Shown: piece by piece, positions 17,907 to 25,268 of the stretch
Layout of the letters: each line of letters opens with the position of its first letter
How positions within the stretch are numbered: the stretch's first letter is position 1
From: Streptomyces dangxiongensis
GTDB taxonomy: Bacteria; Actinomycetota; Actinomycetes; Streptomycetales; Streptomycetaceae
Reading direction: 5' to 3'
DNA: 64,000 nt
NCBI RefSeq assembly: GCF_003675325.1
Contig: NZ_CP033073.1
Coordinates: forward strand, 5,208,001-5,272,000
Program-made: the position numbers and the translations under genes
The notes under the pieces: model-generated
What the model saw: the letters and a program-made list of their open reading frames with translations, nothing else
Told to the model about the DNA's origin: nothing
Databases searched by the model: none

Positions 17907-18797
17907 TCACGCCGCCACGGGTGTGTAGTGCGAGGCGTCGCCCTCGACGGAGTAGCTCTCTTTGCCCTCGATGCCGACCGGGATGTCACCCGCGACGGTC
18001 ACCCGGTGCAGACGGCGCGGCTGCCCGTCGTAGTTGTCGATGGCGTAGTGCTGGGTGATGCGGTTGTCGAAGAGGACCAGTTGCCGCTCCGACCAGCGCC
18101 AGCGCAGCACGTTCTCCGGCCGGGTGACGTACGCCTGGAACAGCTCCAGGATCTTCCGGGACTCGCCGGCCGACAGGCCCACGATCCGCTGCGCGAACCC
18201 GCCGACGAACAGCCCGCGCTCACCGGTCAGCGGGTGGACGCGGACCACCGGGTGGACGGTGCGGTACTTGATGGAGGTGAACCGGGCGCGCTGGGCGGCC
18301 CGCTCCTCGTCGATCTCCTCCTCCGGCACCGCGTAGTCGTAGTCGTTGGTGTGCTCGGCCCACAGGGTGTCGGCGAAACGGCGCAGCGGCTCGGGCAGGT
18401 CCCGATAGGCGGCGGCCGCGTCGGCGATCAGGGTCTCGCCGCCGTACGGCGGAACGGTGATCGAGCGCAGGGTGCTGGCCTGCGGTGGGTTCAGCACGAA
18501 GGTCACGTCGGTGTGCCAGTGGTTGGCCCGGCCCCGTTCGCTGTCCACGGGCAGCACGTTCGGGGCGCCGTCCACGGCCCCGACCGTCGGGTGGGCGGTG
18601 GTCAGGTCGCCGAAGTGGCGGGCGAAGGCCTGCTGGCCCGCGTCGTCCAGGTCCCCGGCGTCGAAGACCAGCGCCTTGTGGGCGTTCAGGGCCTCGCGGA
18701 CGGCGTCGACCTGCTCCGGGGCGAGCGGCCGGGTGATGTCGACGCCGGTGACCCGGGCGCCGATGCGTGCGGTGACCTTGGTGATCTCGAGGGGCAT
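17907..18797 (-). CDS. TauD/TfdA-family Fe(II)/2-oxoglutarate dioxygenase
   Basis: This is a 296-residue non-haem iron oxygenase. The facial triad is visible: H95 and D97 in NHWHTDVTF and H264 in RRLHRVTVAG. Enzymes of this group (TauD, AtsK) release sulfite or sulfate from taurine, alkylsulfonates or alkyl sulfates. It is the last gene of the ssu-type operon, 11 bp after the LLM monooxygenase, which supports a role in sulfur scavenging. WTDVxF-type residues and overall length are typical. The exact substrate is unknown. Confidence 0.88.
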   Translation of the reverse strand: MPLEITKVTARIGARVTGVDITRPLAPEQVDAVREALNAHKALVFDAGDLDDAGQQAFARHFGDLTTAHPTVGAVDGAPNVLPVDSERGRANHWHTDVTFVLNPPQASTLRSITVPPYGGETLIADAAAAYRDLPEPLRRFADTLWAEHTNDYDYAVPEEEIDEERAAQRARFTSIKYRTVHPVVRVHPLTGERGLFVGGFAQRIVGLSAGESRKILELFQAYVTRPENVLRWRWSERQLVLFDNRITQHYAIDNYDGQPRRLHRVTVAGDIPVGIEGKESYSVEGDASHYTPVAA

Positions 18798-18808
18798 GAC
18801 GGGTCCTT

Positions 18809-20164
18809 TCAGACGAGCGCGGGGGCGGGGGAGGAGGCGGGGGTCACGTACTGATTGGCGGGGCGGGGAAGGCCGTAGCGCTCCCGCAGGGTCTGCCGGG
18901 GGCCGTACGCGGTGCGCAGCAGGCCGCGGGCGCGCAGGATCGGCACGACGTGCTCGACGAACGCCTCCAGGCCGGAGGGCAGGACGGCCGGCATGATGTT
19001 GAAGCCGTCGGCGGCGCCCTCGGTGAACCAGGTCCCGATCTGGTCGGCGACCTGCTCGGGCGTCCCGGCGAAGGTGAGGTGCCCGCGCCCGCCGCCGAGC
19101 CGGCCGATCAGCTGCCGGACGGTGAGCCGGTCGCGCCGGGCCAGCTCCACGACGAGCGTGTAGCGGCTCTTGGCGCCCTCGACGGCCGACTCGGGCGGCA
19201 GGTCCGCGGGCAGCCGGGCGTCCAGCTCCAGCGTGCCGGGCTCAAGCTGGAGCAGGCTCTCCAGCCGGGCCACCCCGTGGTCGTACACGATGTGGTCCTC
19301 GAGGATCTGCTCGTTCGCCCGCGCCTCGGCCTGCGTCGACCCGAGGACGGGGACGATCCCCGGCAGCACCTTGACCTGCTCCGGGTCGCGCCCGGCCCGC
19401 CGGGTGCGGGCCTTGAGGTCGCGGTAGAAGGCCTGCGCGTCGGTGAGGGTCTGCTGGGCGGTGAACACGGCCTCCGCGTACCGGGCGGCGAACGCCTTGC
19501 CGTCCTCCGAGGAGCCCGCCTGGACCAGCAGCGGATAGCCCTGCGGGGTGCGCGGGACGTTGAGGGCGCCGGCGACGCTGAAGTACGTCCCCCGGTGCCG
19601 GGGCGGGTGGATGCGGTTGTCGTCGCCCCAGACACCGGCGGCCTTGTCGGCGACGACCGCGTCGTCCTCCCAGCTGTCCCACAGCTTCAGGGCCACGTCG
19701 AGGAACTCGGCGGCACGGGCGTACCGCTCGGCGTGCGCGGGCTCGTGCTCCAGGCCGAAGTTGCGGGCGGCCTCCGCGCCGGCGGTGGTGACGATGTTCC
19801 AGCCGGCCCGGCCGCCGCTGATGATGTCCAGGGAGGCGAACCTGCGGGCCAGGTTGTAGGGGGAGTTGTAGGACGTGGAGGCGGTGGCGATCAGTCCGAT
19901 GTGCTCGGTGGCCGTGGCCAGCGCGGTCAGCAGGGTGAGCGGTTCCAGGGCGCCGGCCGGCCGCTGGGCGAGGTTGCTCCAGAGCTGGGGGCCGTCGGCG
20001 AGGAAGAGGGAGTCGAACGTGCCGCGTTCGGCGATCCGCGCCAGGCCGACGTAGTGGGCGAGGTCGACGTGCGCGTACGGGTCGCTCTCCGGCAGCCGCC
20101 ACGACGCCTCGTGGTGGCCGGTGTTCATCAGGAACGCGTTCAGGTGGAGCTGTCGGGTGGTCAC
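18809..20164 (-). CDS. LLM-class flavin monooxygenase (NtaA/DszA/SnaA type)
   Basis: This 451-residue FMNH2-dependent monooxygenase is of the bacterial-luciferase fold. It has the family landmarks HYVGLARIAERGTFDSLFLAD near the N-terminus, SYNSPYNLARRFASLD and GRAGWNIVTT, and the mid-protein QAGSSEDGKAFAA. The subgroup includes nitrilotriacetate, dibenzothiophene-sulfone and alkanesulfonate oxygenases. Co-transcription with ssu-type genes points to desulfonation. The GTG at 20164 overlaps the ATPase stop (GTGA at 20161-20164). A flavin reductase, needed to supply FMNH2, is not encoded in this operon and must come from elsewhere. Confidence 0.87.
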   Translation of the reverse strand: MTTRQLHLNAFLMNTGHHEASWRLPESDPYAHVDLAHYVGLARIAERGTFDSLFLADGPQLWSNLAQRPAGALEPLTLLTALATATEHIGLIATASTSYNSPYNLARRFASLDIISGGRAGWNIVTTAGAEAARNFGLEHEPAHAERYARAAEFLDVALKLWDSWEDDAVVADKAAGVWGDDNRIHPPRHRGTYFSVAGALNVPRTPQGYPLLVQAGSSEDGKAFAARYAEAVFTAQQTLTDAQAFYRDLKARTRRAGRDPEQVKVLPGIVPVLGSTQAEARANEQILEDHIVYDHGVARLESLLQLEPGTLELDARLPADLPPESAVEGAKSRYTLVVELARRDRLTVRQLIGRLGGGRGHLTFAGTPEQVADQIGTWFTEGAADGFNIMPAVLPSGLEAFVEHVVPILRARGLLRTAYGPRQTLRERYGLPRPANQYVTPASSPAPALV

Positions 20165-20895
20165 CGGTGGTCCTCCGTGACACCGAGGGCGGCCAGCAGC
20201 CGCTCGCGGTACTCGCCCAGCACCGGCTCCCGGTAGGAGCGCGGGTGGGGACGGTCGATGGTCAGGTCGAGGCCGATCCGGCCCCCGTCCAGGACGAGGA
20301 CCCGGTCGGCGAGCACGATCGCCTCGTCGACGTCGTGGGTGACGAGCAGCACGGAGGGCCGGTGGCGCTTCCACAGCTCGCGCAGCAGGTGGTGCATCCG
20401 GATCCGGGTGAGCGCGTCCAGGGCGCCGAACGGCTCGTCGGCGAGCAGCAGTTCGGGCTCGCGGACCAGGGAGCGGGCGAGCGCGGCACGCTGTGCCTCG
20501 CCCCCGGAGAGCTGGGCCGGCCAGGCCCGCTCCCGGCCCTTCAGCCCGACCTCCGCCAGCGCCGCCCGGCCGCGTTCCCCGGCGTCCTTGCCGTCCAGGC
20601 CGAGCAGGACGTTGTCCAGCACCCGCCGCCAGGGCAGCAGCCGGGAGTCCTGGAACACCACCGAGACCCGCTGCGGCGCGGTGAGCTGCCCGCTGCCGGC
20701 CACCCCGTGGTCCAGGCCGGCCACCGCCCGCAGCAGGGTGGACTTGCCGGAGCCGCTGTGCCCGAGCAGGGCCGTGAACTGGCCGGCGGGCAGGTCCAGG
20801 TCGATGCCGTCGAGGACGGTACGGCCCTCGAACGACCGGGTCAGGCCCCTCAGCCGGACGGCGGGACGGGTCAGTTGCTCAGTGTGCGGCGCCAC
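20161..20895 (-). CDS. ssuB: Aliphatic sulfonate ABC transporter ATPase
   Basis: This 244-residue ATPase of the nitrate/sulfonate/taurine importer family has Walker A GHSGSGKST, Q-loop VFQDSRLLPW (typical of SsuB/TauB), signature LSGGEAQR, Walker B LLADEPFGALD and H-loop THDV. The GTG at 20895 has GGAGGG seven bases upstream and overlaps the last 25 bases of the permease gene, so the two are translationally coupled. It energises uptake of sulfonates by the adjoining permease and lipoprotein. Confidence 0.88.
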   Translation of the reverse strand: MAPHTEQLTRPAVRLRGLTRSFEGRTVLDGIDLDLPAGQFTALLGHSGSGKSTLLRAVAGLDHGVAGSGQLTAPQRVSVVFQDSRLLPWRRVLDNVLLGLDGKDAGERGRAALAEVGLKGRERAWPAQLSGGEAQRAALARSLVREPELLLADEPFGALDALTRIRMHHLLRELWKRHRPSVLLVTHDVDEAIVLADRVLVLDGGRIGLDLTIDRPHPRSYREPVLGEYRERLLAALGVTEDHR

Positions 20896-21710
20896 GACAG
20901 CACCCTCCGTTCGATCAGACGGACCACGCTGTCGGAGACGAGGCCGAAGACGCCGTAGATCAGCAGGCCGACCAGGATGACGTCGGTCCGGCCGTAGTTC
21001 TGCGCCTGGAACATCAGGTAGCCGAGCCCGTTGGTGGCGTTGATCTGCTCCAGCACCACCAGGCCCAGCCAGGAGCCGGTCACCCCGAGCCGGAGCCCCA
21101 CGAAGAACCCGGGCAGCGCGCCGGGGACGACCACCTGGCGGACGAAGGCGAGCCGTGACAGGCCCTGCACCTCGGCGAGTTCGACGAAACGGCTGTCGAT
21201 GCCGGACAGCGCGGCGTGCGTGTTCAGATAGATCGGGACGTAGACGACTATCGCGATGATGGCGATCTTGAACGTTTCCCCGATGCCCAGCCAGAGGATG
21301 AACAGCGGGATCAGCCCGAGGGTGGGGATCGCCCGGTTGAGCTGCACGGTGCCGTCGATCAGCGCCTCACCGGTCCGGCTGAGGCCGGCGGCGAGGGCGA
21401 GCAGCACCCCGGCGGTCAGCCCGATCGCGAAGCCGTAGCCGGCCCGTTCCAGGGAGGTCAGCACATCGGTGGGCAGTGTGCCGTCCGTCCACAGGTGGCC
21501 GGCGGTCCGCAGGACGGTCCAGGGCGCGGGGACCGCGCCCGGGTCGAGCTGCCCGGCGGCCGAGGCGCCGGCCCACAGGGCGAGCAGCACCAGCGGTCCG
21601 GCCAGCCGGGCGGCGGGCAGCCGGCGGCCGGGGGAGAGGCGGCGGCGTCTGCGGACCTGGGGGAGTTCCCCGGCCGCTGCCGCCGGCGGCGCGGTCGTCG
21701 TCGTGGTCAC
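20871..21710 (-). CDS. ssuC: Aliphatic sulfonate ABC transporter permease
   Basis: This 279-residue permease has a cytoplasmic Arg-rich N-terminus (VRRRRRLSPGRR), then about six helices and the EAA motif ELAEVQGLSRLAFVRQVVVPGALP shared with SsuC/TauC/NrtB. Two nearby GTG codons are possible. The one at 21710 has GGAGG eight bases upstream, whereas the one at 21719, which overlaps the binding-protein stop, would leave no spacer. The shorter form is preferred. Sulfonate is inferred from its neighbours; nitrate or aromatic sulfonates remain possible. Confidence 0.85.
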   Translation of the reverse strand: MTTTTTAPPAAAAGELPQVRRRRRLSPGRRLPAARLAGPLVLLALWAGASAAGQLDPGAVPAPWTVLRTAGHLWTDGTLPTDVLTSLERAGYGFAIGLTAGVLLALAAGLSRTGEALIDGTVQLNRAIPTLGLIPLFILWLGIGETFKIAIIAIVVYVPIYLNTHAALSGIDSRFVELAEVQGLSRLAFVRQVVVPGALPGFFVGLRLGVTGSWLGLVVLEQINATNGLGYLMFQAQNYGRTDVILVGLLIYGVFGLVSDSVVRLIERRVLSWRRTLSN

Positions 21711-21715
21711 GGTGG

Positions 21716-22759
21716 TCACCTCCGGTACTCCTCTGGTACGGCCTTGGCGGCGATGGACTCGAAGCGGTGGTCGAAGAGGGAGGACACGTCGAACTTCTTC
21801 ACGAAGCCGCCCTCGGCGAGCAGGTCGGCGGTCTCCTGCTCCCACTTGACGGCCTCGTCCCAACTGGGCGGGAACAGCGGCTTGTTGGCGAGGGCGGTGA
21901 CGGCCTTCGCCTGGTCGAGGCTGAGGTTCTGCGTCTTGACGAAGAACTCCTCGTTCCACACGTCCGGGTGCTCGTACTGCCACACCTGGCCCCTGGCCCA
22001 CTGGGGGATGTAGGCGGCGATCGCGGCGGCCTTCGCCGGGTCGTCCAGCACGGACTGCGGGGCCCACAGCAGGTTGAGCAGGTCGACGACATCGGTCTTG
22101 ACAGCGTGGGCGCCCTTGTCCCCGTACTGCTTCAGGTACGCCGGTGCCTGGCTGTTGGCGAGCGGGGCGATGTCGACCTGGCCGGACTGGAGGGCGGTCA
22201 GGAACTGGTTGCTGGTCAGCGGGACCAGTGTCACGTCGTCGTACTTCAGGCCCGCCTGCTTCAGCGCCCGCAGCAGCACGACCCCCTGGGCCTGTCCCTG
22301 GGAGAAGGCGAGCCGCTTGCCCCGGAAGTCCGTCACCGTGCGGATGTCGCTGCCCGGCTTGGTGGCGAAGAGGTAGTTGGGCCTGCGGGTGACGTCGATG
22401 GCGACGATCTTCGCGTCGAAGCCCTGGTAGTGCGCCTGGATCGGCGGGATGCCCGCGTTGTTGGCGACGTCCAGGGACCTGGCGCGGAAGGCGTTGATCA
22501 CGTCCGGGCCCGCCCCGATGTTCGCCCAGCTCGACACCGTGAACGGCAGCCGGGGGAGCTTCGCCAGCCGGAACTGCAACTGCTGCACGTTCTGGTACGA
22601 GGCGATCTTCAGGCTGGTGCCGGCCGGGACCTTGCCGGCGAGCGGCTTCGTGGCCGCGCCCCGGGTGGCGGCGGTGGCCTCGCCGTCGGCGCAGCCGCTG
22701 AGACCCGCCACGGCGGCGGACGCGCCGAGCAGGGAGGTGAGAAAGACACGACGATGCAT
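21716..22759 (-). CDS. ssuA: Sulfonate-binding lipoprotein of the ABC importer
   Basis: This 347-residue NMT1/SsuA-type solute-binding protein begins MHRRVFLTSLLG and has lipobox LSGC at Cys23; the paired arginines suggest Tat export followed by lipidation. Inside are the family stretches SYQNVQQLQFRLAK, RRPNYLFATKPGSDI and DFRGKRLAFSQGQAQG, the last typical of SsuA. It is the first structural gene of the operon. A 109-bp gap separates it from a tiny cysteine-ending ORF that may control it by attenuation. Confidence 0.87.
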   Translation of the reverse strand: MHRRVFLTSLLGASAAVAGLSGCADGEATAATRGAATKPLAGKVPAGTSLKIASYQNVQQLQFRLAKLPRLPFTVSSWANIGAGPDVINAFRARSLDVANNAGIPPIQAHYQGFDAKIVAIDVTRRPNYLFATKPGSDIRTVTDFRGKRLAFSQGQAQGVVLLRALKQAGLKYDDVTLVPLTSNQFLTALQSGQVDIAPLANSQAPAYLKQYGDKGAHAVKTDVVDLLNLLWAPQSVLDDPAKAAAIAAYIPQWARGQVWQYEHPDVWNEEFFVKTQNLSLDQAKAVTALANKPLFPPSWDEAVKWEQETADLLAEGGFVKKFDVSSLFDHRFESIAAKAVPEEYRR

Positions 22760-22867
22760 GGGAGCACTCCCTGGGAGGGGAAAAAGGAAAGGCAGGAAGA
22801 ATTCCGGGAGGGCAAGCCGGAAGAAAAGAACTCACGCAACGGAAACACGCGCTTCATGCGCGGCAAT

Positions 22868-22906
22868 GTGTCAGCAACAGAAGGTGCGACAGCTCGTATG
22901 CGGGTC
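22868..22906 (-). CDS. Cysteine-rich leader peptide upstream of ssuA
   Basis: This 12-codon ORF reads MDPHTSCRTFCC with a TGA stop, ending in two consecutive Cys codons and with a third five positions earlier. An in-frame ATG at 22927 would extend it to 19 residues. The ATG at 22906 lies exactly 7 nt after a -10-like hexamer, so the transcript may begin at the start codon. Short leader ORFs ending in Cys codons are known to attenuate sulfur operons in mycobacteria when cysteine is plentiful, and streptomycetes have comparable leaders. A role in sensing Cys-tRNA for the ssu operon is inferred. Confidence 0.6.
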
Positions 22907-22913
22907 CATGACC

Positions 22914-22943
22914 AGGATGTTCCCGGTCATGGACGGCCCCTGT
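22914..22943 (-). promoter_or_regulatory. Putative promoter of the ssu operon
   Basis: A perfect -35 TTGACA (22943-22938) is followed after 18 bp by GAACAT (22919-22914). The predicted start is at or near the ATG of the Cys-rich leader at 22906. It lies just past the ROK gene stop. Confidence 0.5.
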
Positions 22944-22963
22944 CAACATTCCGAGTTTCTGAA

Positions 22964-24163
22964 TTAAATAGCCTCAGGTGACGCACCCAGCGGGTCCCGG
23001 AACAATATGTCCAGTGCCACCGAACCGCCCGCCGTCGCCAGCACGTCGTCCGGGAAACTCGTCGGCAGGACGTGCGCCGAACGTGCCGTCCCCACCGCCT
23101 CCCGCAACGCGTCGAGGCAGCCCTCGACGTGCATGACCCCGACCTCGGTCACCACGACCGTCTCCGGGTTCAGCACGTCCAGCAGCAGTCCGGCCGCCCG
23201 CCCGGTCGCCCGCGACCGCTCCACCAGCAGCCGCCGGGCCACCGCGTCCCCGGCCGCCGCCGCGGCCACCACGTGCATCGGATTGGCCGAATCGGTCACC
23301 CCGGCCGCCCGCGCCCGCCGGCACAGCGTCCGCTCGCTCAACTCGGCCTGGAGGCAGCCGGTACCGCCGCACGCGCACGGCTCGGTGCCGCCCGGCACCG
23401 GCAGATGGGCGATCGCCCCGGCCGCCGAACGCGGCCCGTGGTGCACCTCGTCGTTGGTGGCGAAGGCCGCGTCCACCACGTTGCCCACGAACAGGTGCAG
23501 CACGCTGCGGCTGCCCCGGGCCCGCCCGAACAGCCGCTCCCCGTTCACCAGCGCCCGCGCGTGGCCGTCCACCTGGACCGGCAGACCCGTGCGGGCGCAG
23601 AGCAGCTCCCGCACCGGCACGTCCCGCCAGCCCAGCAGCTCGTGCTCGACCACGGTGCCCGTCTCCCGGTCCACCCAGCCGCCGACCGCCACCCCCACCG
23701 CCAGCGCTCGCCGGCCCGGCACCCCGGCGAGCAGCGCCGCGAGCCCCTCGGCGGCCCGCGCCAGCACCCGCCCGGGATCGGTGCGTTCATGCTTCAGTTC
23801 CCGCCGGGCCACCACCCGGCCGCGCAGGTCGAGCAGGGCGACCGTGGTGTACGGCACAGCCACGTGCACCCCGGCGACCAGGAAGCGGGCGTCGTCCAGG
23901 TCGAGGGGGACATGCGGCCGGCCGACCCCGCCCGAGCGGCGGGGCGCGGCCGACTCGCGGAGCAGGCCGAGGCCGGTGAGCCGGGCACAGTGCTCGGTCA
24001 CCGACGCGGGCGACAGGCCGGTCAGCCGGGCGATGGTACTGCGCGCCACCGGGCCGTGCTCCAGGACGGAGCGCAGCACGACACTGGCGCTGGTGCGCCG
24101 CCGGTCGCTGTCGGCGGCACGCGGAACGGGGGAGACAAGGGTGGATGCCGCGGTACGGGGCAT
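22964..24163 (-). CDS. ROK-family transcriptional regulator
   Basis: This 399-residue protein has an N-terminal MarR-like helix-turn-helix (STIARLTGLSPASVTEHCARL) and a ROK domain. The zinc motif CACGGTGC is intact. The sugar-kinase catalytic Asp segment, usually DNDANA-like, reads VDGHARALVNGE, so it is most likely a pure regulator. The ATG at 24163 was taken; an upstream ATG would add 12 residues. It lies between two small Cys-containing leader ORFs and directly upstream of the ssu operon, pointing to control of sulfur genes, although ROK regulators usually bind sugars. Confidence 0.82.
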   Translation of the reverse strand: MPRTAASTLVSPVPRAADSDRRRTSASVVLRSVLEHGPVARSTIARLTGLSPASVTEHCARLTGLGLLRESAAPRRSGGVGRPHVPLDLDDARFLVAGVHVAVPYTTVALLDLRGRVVARRELKHERTDPGRVLARAAEGLAALLAGVPGRRALAVGVAVGGWVDRETGTVVEHELLGWRDVPVRELLCARTGLPVQVDGHARALVNGERLFGRARGSRSVLHLFVGNVVDAAFATNDEVHHGPRSAAGAIAHLPVPGGTEPCACGGTGCLQAELSERTLCRRARAAGVTDSANPMHVVAAAAAGDAVARRLLVERSRATGRAAGLLLDVLNPETVVVTEVGVMHVEGCLDALREAVGTARSAHVLPTSFPDDVLATAGGSVALDILFRDPLGASPEAI

Positions 24164-24228
24164 GGAGAACCGTCCTCGGGAACGGGGCCGACACGTCACG
24201 GAGGACAGGGGCGTGCCGCGGCCCGCCC

Positions 24229-24315
24229 CTATCCGGGACGGCGACAGGTGGCCGTGCCCTGACGTCGCAGGTCGACATAGCGACGCGAGGTGAGGTACCG
24301 GGCCTGGGCAACCAT
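24229..24315 (-). CDS. Leader peptide upstream of the ROK regulator
   Basis: This is a 28-codon ORF with product MVAQARYLTSRRYVDLRR followed by QGTATCRRPG. The SRRYVDLRR...TC core matches the small 'putative leader peptide' family found in Streptomyces, usually with an SRRHVDLxR core and one late Cys, ahead of sulfur and amino-acid genes. The start codon lies 7 nt after a TAGCTT box and has no ribosome site, so leaderless translation is likely. It ends 65 bp before the ROK gene. Recognition of the family is from memory of its motif. Confidence 0.65.
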   Translation of the reverse strand: MVAQARYLTSRRYVDLRRQGTATCRRPG

Positions 24316-24322
24316 GCCTGCG

Positions 24323-24351
24323 AAGCTAGCAAAACGCCTTCGCGCTGCCCA
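24323..24351 (-). promoter_or_regulatory. Putative promoter of leader peptide and ROK gene
   Basis: A -35-like TGGGCA (24351-24346) is followed by a 17-bp spacer and -10 TAGCTT (24328-24323). The -10 ends 7 nt before the leader ATG, matching the geometry of the ssu leader promoter. Confidence 0.45.
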
Positions 24352-24611
24352 GACGGCGACCGACGGGCGAGACGGACACGCGAGGGGCTTTTGGTGGGTC
24401 CCTACAGTCGCCGGCCCGGGTGGTGGAGTGAGCGGAGCGTCCCTGCCTCAGTGACCGGTATCACGCCCGCACAGGTGTCGGCGGCCTCCTTTGTGCGAAG
24501 CACACCAAGTCGCCGTTCCCCCCTTTGTCGAGCGCCGACGGTGATCGGCGTGCGGACGCTGGGATAGCGTCGCGGTGTCCCGACATGTCCACACCACCTC
24601 GCGGAGTCCCC
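24352..24611. other. Intergenic region upstream of bioY
   Basis: This stretch separates the divergent ROK leader and bioY. I see no convincing gene, hairpin or known operator. The bioY ribosome site is a weak GGAG seven bases before its ATG. Confidence 0.4.
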
Positions 24612-25193
24612 ATGAGCACCGCCACCGCCACCGTCCGCCCCGGCGCAGTCCTCGCCGACCTGCTCCCCGCGTCCCGCGTCCGCGACGCGGCCCTCGTCCT
24701 CGGCGGTGCCGCGCTCACCGGCCTCGCGGCCCAGCTCTCGGTCCAGGTGCCCGGCTCCCCGGTGCCGGTGACGGGCCAGACCTTCGCCGCGCTGCTCGTC
24801 GGCACCACGCTCGGCGCCCGCCGCGGCTTCCTCTCCCTCGCCCTGTACGCGCTCGCCGGTGTGGCCGGCGTGCCGTGGTTCGCGGGCGGTGCCTCCGGCG
24901 CCGGCCTGGTCTCCTTCGGCTACGTCCTCGGCATGCTGCTGGCCTCCGCCCTCGTCGGCGCCCTGGCCCGGCGCGGCGCCGACCGCTCCCCGCTGCGCAT
25001 GGCGGGCACGATGATCCTCGGCGAGGCAGTCATCTACGCCGTCGGCGTGCCGTACCTGGCCCTGGCCGCCCACATGTCGGCGTCCCAGGCGGTCGCGGCC
25101 GGTCTCACCCCGTTCCTGCTCGGCGACGCCCTCAAGGCGGCCCTGGCGATGGGCGCGCTGCCCACGGCCTGGAAGTTCGCCGGCGAGCGCTGA
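24612..25193 (+). CDS. bioY: Biotin transporter substrate-binding component BioY
   Basis: This 193-residue integral membrane S-component of a biotin ECF transporter has about six helices. GSPVPVTGQTFAALLVGTTLG and YALAGVAGVPWFAGG are the classic BioY stretches for biotin binding. No BioM/BioN energising subunits are adjacent, so it either works alone or borrows a shared ECF module. ATG 24612 gives the usual length. A very strong hairpin follows. Confidence 0.93.
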   Translation: MSTATATVRPGAVLADLLPASRVRDAALVLGGAALTGLAAQLSVQVPGSPVPVTGQTFAALLVGTTLGARRGFLSLALYALAGVAGVPWFAGGASGAGLVSFGYVLGMLLASALVGALARRGADRSPLRMAGTMILGEAVIYAVGVPYLALAAHMSASQAVAAGLTPFLLGDALKAALAMGALPTAWKFAGER

Positions 25194-25207
25194 GGCACCC
25201 GGAACGC

Positions 25208-25253
25208 GGCAGGGCCGCACCCCCCGGCACATGCCGGGGGGTGCGGCCCTGCC
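25208..25253. terminator. Bidirectional terminator, 22-bp perfect inverted repeat
   Basis: Left arm 25208-25229 and right arm 25232-25253 are perfectly complementary over 22 bp around a 2-nt centre (CA). It is the strongest hairpin in the window and lies between the convergent bioY and amino-acid permease genes. Confidence 0.85.
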
Positions 25254-25268
25254 GCTCGTGGTGCCGGG

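Noticed and set aside
24145..24567. Plus-strand ORF of 140 codons between the ROK gene and bioY
   Set aside because: Product is Arg/Ser/Pro-rich without a domain, no ribosome site, and the minus-strand leader peptide with a recognisable core overlaps it.
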